DNA of 49,878 nucleotides from Sphingomonadaceae bacterium (GTDB lineage Bacteria > Pseudomonadota > Alphaproteobacteria > Sphingomonadales > Sphingomonadaceae), in the NCBI GenBank assembly GCA_947473355.1, contig CANJCQ010000024.1, forward strand, positions 1 through 49,878, written 5' to 3'. Under the pieces are notes generated by a model that did no database searches, was not told the DNA's origin, and was given only the letters and a program-made list of their open reading frames with translations. This document shows, piece by piece, positions 46,929 through 49,878 of the stretch (the first letter of the stretch is position 1; every line of letters starts with the position of its first letter). The translations under genes and the position numbers were made by a program.

Positions 46929-48140
46929 GTGACTGCGCCAAATGACCGGTGTGGCAACGGGTCATGGCCCGCAATCCGGGAAATTCTGAAAGCCGGGCTG
47001 ATCCTCGCCGCGTTCACGCTGGCGACGCGTTTCTGGACCTTTGGCAATCCGCTGATCAATGTCGATGAGCAATTTTATATCCTGACCGGCGACCGCCTGC
47101 TCCACGGCGTGCTGCCCTATGTCGATATCTGGGATCGCAAGCCCCTGGGGCTGTTCCTGCTCTATGCCTGGATCTGCAAGGTCTTCGTCGATCCGATCAT
47201 CGGCTATCAATTGGTCGCGGTGCTCTCGGTCACCCTGTCCTGCTGCCTGATCTTCGCAATTGCCCGGAGGCATAATTCGTTCGCGGCGTCGCTGGGCGGC
47301 GCTGCGGCTTATGCGGCCTGGCTGACCGTGTTCGGCGGGATCGGCGGGCAAACACCGATATTTTATAACCTGCCGATGCTGGGCGCAGCAGCTTGGATCA
47401 TCGCGTTGATGGCGCAAGCAGACGATCGCCGGCTTACGCGGCACGGCTGCAGCATCATGGCTCTGATCGGCATTGCCCTGCAGATCAAATACAGCGTGGT
47501 GTTCGAAGGGAAGTTCTTTGGCCTAAGCCTGCTCTGGATTGGCTGGTCGCGGGGCCGATCATGGCTGCGGCTGGCCGCCGATGCGGCCATCTGGATTGCC
47601 TTTGCGCTGGCCCCCACTGTGGCTGCCTGGCTCGCTTTTGTCGCGATGGGGCATGGCCCGGAATTCGTGCAAGCCAATTTCCTCTCGATCTTCCTCGACA
47701 AGAACGACTTCCTGCCCGCCCTGGGCCGTCTCGCGGGGCTCAGCGCGGGGCTGGTGCCGTTCCTGATCTGCGGCTGGTTCGCCTGGAAGCGCTGGCGCGT
47801 CGACCATGGCTCCGGGAAGCGGGAAGCGGTCTGGCTGCTTGGCTGGACGTCAGTCAGCATTGCGGGCTTCCTGATCTTCGGTGTGTGGTACGATCTCTAT
47901 GTGCTTCCAATGCTCGCGCCGCTCAGCCTCGTGGCGGCGTTGTCATTCGATCACTTCATCCGGCAGCGCACCGTCATCGCTGTGATCGTCGGCCTTGGCG
48001 TGGCTGGCGGAATTGGTCATTCGGGCGTCGACATGTGGCTGAAAGGCAATGCCAGCGACGCGACCCGGCTTGCGGCCCTGATCAAGCCGCATCTCGTAAC
48101 CGGGGCAGATTCCAGTGCGCTCAGGCTTTTGCCAGCCTGA
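46929..48140 (+). pseudogene. GT39-like membrane glycosyltransferase, 3' end cut by IS66-like element
   Basis: A polytopic membrane protein resembling the ArnT/GT39 family, which transfers sugars from polyprenyl-phosphate donors. The first periplasmic loop holds the acidic motif NVDEQFYI, followed by PYVDIWDRKPLGLFLLYA. About nine hydrophobic spans are visible. The likely start is the GTG at 46929, 5 bp after the hemA stop, though its Shine-Dalgarno is weak. Only residues 1-389 are native: from 48096 the frame runs into the IS, whose left end supplies 14 foreign residues (VTGADSSALRLLPA) and the stop. The family is usually longer, so the C-terminal part is missing and activity is doubtful. 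Confidence 0.78.
48096..48128. repeat. IS terminal inverted repeat, left (inner) end
   Basis: A 33-bp terminal repeat beginning GTAACCGGGGCAGATTCC. It supplies the last codons of the interrupted glycosyltransferase frame and contains the transposase stop codon (48121-48123). Confidence 0.85.
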
Positions 48141-49812
48141 CGAGGCTGGGCAGATTTGGCACGACTGGGGCGCCTGTGACGTCAAAGCGGTCGCCGAGGA
48201 AACGATAGTAAGAGATGCCGAGCTTGGCGCAGGTTTTCATCAGACCGAGCATGGTGTCGCGAGCGATCTTGCCAGGCTCGCTGACGGTGCCGCCGGAGAT
48301 CTTGCGCTTGGTGACGACGGTGCGGATGTCATTCTCCGAGCCATTGGTGTGGAGCGGGATTTCGGGGCGATCGAGTACGCGCAGCAAATCAGCTTTTTGC
48401 CGATGCAGGCGCGCCATTTGTCGGTCGAGCATGACGTAGGCGGTTTGCTTCGTGAAGATCCGGTCGAAGCGGGCGCGCAGCATGCGGGCGCGTTTGGCGT
48501 CGGGTTCCCGCTGGTACGCCTTGAGGTCGGCGTAGAACCACCAGATGAGAGTGCGCGCGAGATCGACCGCCCGGCGATGCGTCGGACACGTCGGCTGCAG
48601 TTTGTAAACGAGCCTCTCCGCGTGAATCCAGCATAGGGCATGCTCGCCAACCTTGAACTGACCGGCGCCGTCGGAGACGATCACGGTGTCGCCGAGCAGG
48701 CCTTGTTCGCGCAACCCACCCCATAATGCGCTTTCGGTCGCGACTTTGGCCGGATTAGGCATGACCCTGGCCCTGTCGATGCCCAGCCTCTGAAGGTGCG
48801 CGCGCCAGGCGGCTTCGTCGGCGAACCGTCTGATCGGATGGTCCGCCAGCGCACTGATCAGCGGTGCTGCCATGTTCATGCGGTGCATCATCGCCAGCGC
48901 TTCGTCGCTGACGATGTAATCACTGCGTCCCGCCTGCAGCAGCGACAGGAACGCCCGGCGCGATTTCGACATCGCGGTGCGGAAGATCGCAAAGCGGTTG
49001 TCGCCCAGTTGGGTGACAAAGCCATTTTTGCCGGCATGACGCGCCGAGGTGTCGTCGACGCTGATCCAGCGCGCAGTCTCGAGCCCGGTACGGAGCACGG
49101 CCTGATCCTCGTGCACCAGTGCGTCGAGTCCCTTGCTGAGCAAACGGACGACTTGCCGCTTCGAGATCTGCAGGCCCATGCCGTTCAGTAATGCCACGAG
49201 TCGCTCGCTCGTAACCTGACCTTGAAAATGACCCGACGCGATGAAGCGCCGGAGTTCGGGACCAAAGCCGCCGATAATGCCGGGCGGCAGCGGGGCTATA
49301 ATCCTCTCGCCCGTCGCCGTCTCCCAGCGCTCGCGGCGATAGCGCACCACATCCACGCAGATACGCAGATCCTGCACCAGCACATCCTCGTAACCGCGAA
49401 AGCGCGACCCCGGCGGAACCGCGGCTTTCAGCTTCACCTCCGAGGTTACCACCAGCTTGTCGCGCACAGATCCGCGACCGCGCTTGCGGCCCTTCTTGCC
49501 GACAGGCTGCGATGTCCCCTGTTCCATCCCCGACGGCTTGTTCTTGAACTTCGGGCGCGGCGGCAATCCCTTCAGACGCGCGATCTCGTCCTTCAGCGCA
49601 ACGATCTCGGCGTCCCTCAACGATACCACTGCGGTCAGCCGACCGGAATTATCCTCAAGCGACGCGACCTCGCCACGAAGCGACGCGACCTCGCCACGAA
49701 GCGACGCGACCTCGCCCTGCAGTCGGCTCGTCTGGGTCAGCAGCGTGCCCAATACGCGCCGCAGTTCCGAAAGCGGCATGTCGTCGATAGGGTCTGATCC
49801 ACCGGGAGTCAT
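48121..49812 (-). CDS. IS66-like transposase
   Basis: A 563-residue DDE transposase. Residues about 25-85 form a coiled coil built on three EVASLRG heptads. Next comes a basic linker (GKKGRKRGRGS) and the catalytic core: the first Asp in RWISVDDTSARHAGKN, the second in VIVSDGAGQF followed by CWIHAER, and the Glu in TNGSENDIRTVVTKRK. The last set matches the IS66 TnpC C-terminal pattern. The gene fills nearly the whole element and appears intact, so the element could still be mobile. The stop lies inside the left inverted repeat. Confidence 0.9.
   Translation of the reverse strand: MTPGGSDPIDDMPLSELRRVLGTLLTQTSRLQGEVASLRGEVASLRGEVASLEDNSGRLTAVVSLRDAEIVALKDEIARLKGLPPRPKFKNKPSGMEQGTSQPVGKKGRKRGRGSVRDKLVVTSEVKLKAAVPPGSRFRGYEDVLVQDLRICVDVVRYRRERWETATGERIIAPLPPGIIGGFGPELRRFIASGHFQGQVTSERLVALLNGMGLQISKRQVVRLLSKGLDALVHEDQAVLRTGLETARWISVDDTSARHAGKNGFVTQLGDNRFAIFRTAMSKSRRAFLSLLQAGRSDYIVSDEALAMMHRMNMAAPLISALADHPIRRFADEAAWRAHLQRLGIDRARVMPNPAKVATESALWGGLREQGLLGDTVIVSDGAGQFKVGEHALCWIHAERLVYKLQPTCPTHRRAVDLARTLIWWFYADLKAYQREPDAKRARMLRARFDRIFTKQTAYVMLDRQMARLHRQKADLLRVLDRPEIPLHTNGSENDIRTVVTKRKISGGTVSEPGKIARDTMLGLMKTCAKLGISYYRFLGDRFDVTGAPVVPNLPSLVRLAKA
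49660..49722. repeat. Three tandem 21-bp repeats within the transposase gene
   Basis: The unit CGACGCGACCTCGCCACGAA plus G occurs at 49660-49680 and 49681-49701 identically, and at 49702-49722 with a few changes at its end. Each copy encodes one coiled-coil heptad (EVASLRG or close), so copy-number change would lengthen or shorten the coil without a frameshift. Confidence 0.9.
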
Positions 49813-49845
49813 CGGCAGTCTGAATCACAACCACTCCCGCAGCGC

Positions 49846-49878
49846 AAGCCTCGCCGCACGGGAATATGCCCCGGTTAC
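49846..49878. repeat. IS terminal inverted repeat, right (outer) end
   Basis: The reverse complement of this 33-bp segment begins GTAACCGGGGCATATTCC and pairs with 48096-48128. Its outermost base is the last base of the window. Confidence 0.85.

Larger units (their letters stand above)
48096..49878 (-). mobile_element. IS66-like insertion sequence (single transposase ORF)
   Basis: A complete-looking 1783-bp element bounded by inverted repeats. The left end starts GTAACCGGGGCA at 48096; the right end is the reverse complement ending at 49878. Over 33 bp the two ends match at 28 positions, 22 of the outer 24. Ends starting GTAA suit the IS66 family, and the lack of tnpA/tnpB accessory genes suits an ISBst12-type member. 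It is inserted in the GT39-like gene. The window stops exactly at the outer end, so the flanking target duplication cannot be checked. Confidence 0.88.

Overview
This is a GC-rich, gene-dense stretch of alphaproteobacterial chromosome, most likely from a sphingomonad (Sphingomonadales; Novosphingobium, Sphingopyxis or Erythrobacter relatives). The evidence is a C4-pathway 5-aminolevulinate synthase, AddAB instead of RecBCD, a DivL-type tyrosine pseudo-histidine-kinase in one operon with TsaE, AmgK and MurU, and palindromic repeats of kinds I recall from sphingomonad genomes. The genus is inference. No rRNA, tRNA or CRISPR array was seen.

Layout. 1-307 has no supportable gene. 308-4324 (minus): TauE/SafE-type permease, secA and a small secreted protein. 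4405-6443 (plus): argJ and an inositol-monophosphatase-family enzyme. 6440-17972 (minus): a tightly overlapped run divL-tsaE-amgK-murU-addB-addA, then trxA. addB carries an in-frame palindromic repeat. 18041-20120 (minus): ahcY, with a perfect palindrome and a hairpin in its leader, behind a small secreted protein. 20302-27109: peroxiredoxin, aldehyde dehydrogenase, NodN/MaoC-like dehydratase, purC, an M16 lipoprotein protease and a GlsB-like membrane protein.

27249-34331 is an accessory, catabolic-looking cluster: two luciferase-like flavin monooxygenases, an isocitrate lyase/PEP mutase-family protein with its catalytic-loop Cys changed to Ser, two SDR dehydrogenases, a DHA2-type MFS transporter and an alpha/beta hydrolase. 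A perfect 9-bp dyad sits in one of its divergent promoter regions. No local regulator is present and the substrate is unknown. 34426-36447 is an arsenic operon, arsR-arsI-arsC-aquaporin, overlapped at every junction. It has an organoarsenical C-As lyase and an AqpS-like channel in place of an ArsB/Acr3 pump. katG follows in convergent orientation across a strong hairpin.

38870-48140 returns to core genes: a 59-aa helix-turn-helix-like protein coupled to topA, two small secreted proteins, dprA-plsY, murI, hemA and a GT39-like membrane protein. The last gene is cut by an IS66-like element (48096-49878) whose outer inverted repeat ends exactly on the last base of the window. The sequence therefore probably stops at an assembly break on a repeated element.

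The strongest candidates for new biology are the oxygenase/lyase cluster with its operator, the ahcY leader, the small topA-coupled DNA-binding protein, and the in-frame repeat in addB. I found no clearly unprecedented defence or mobile system.
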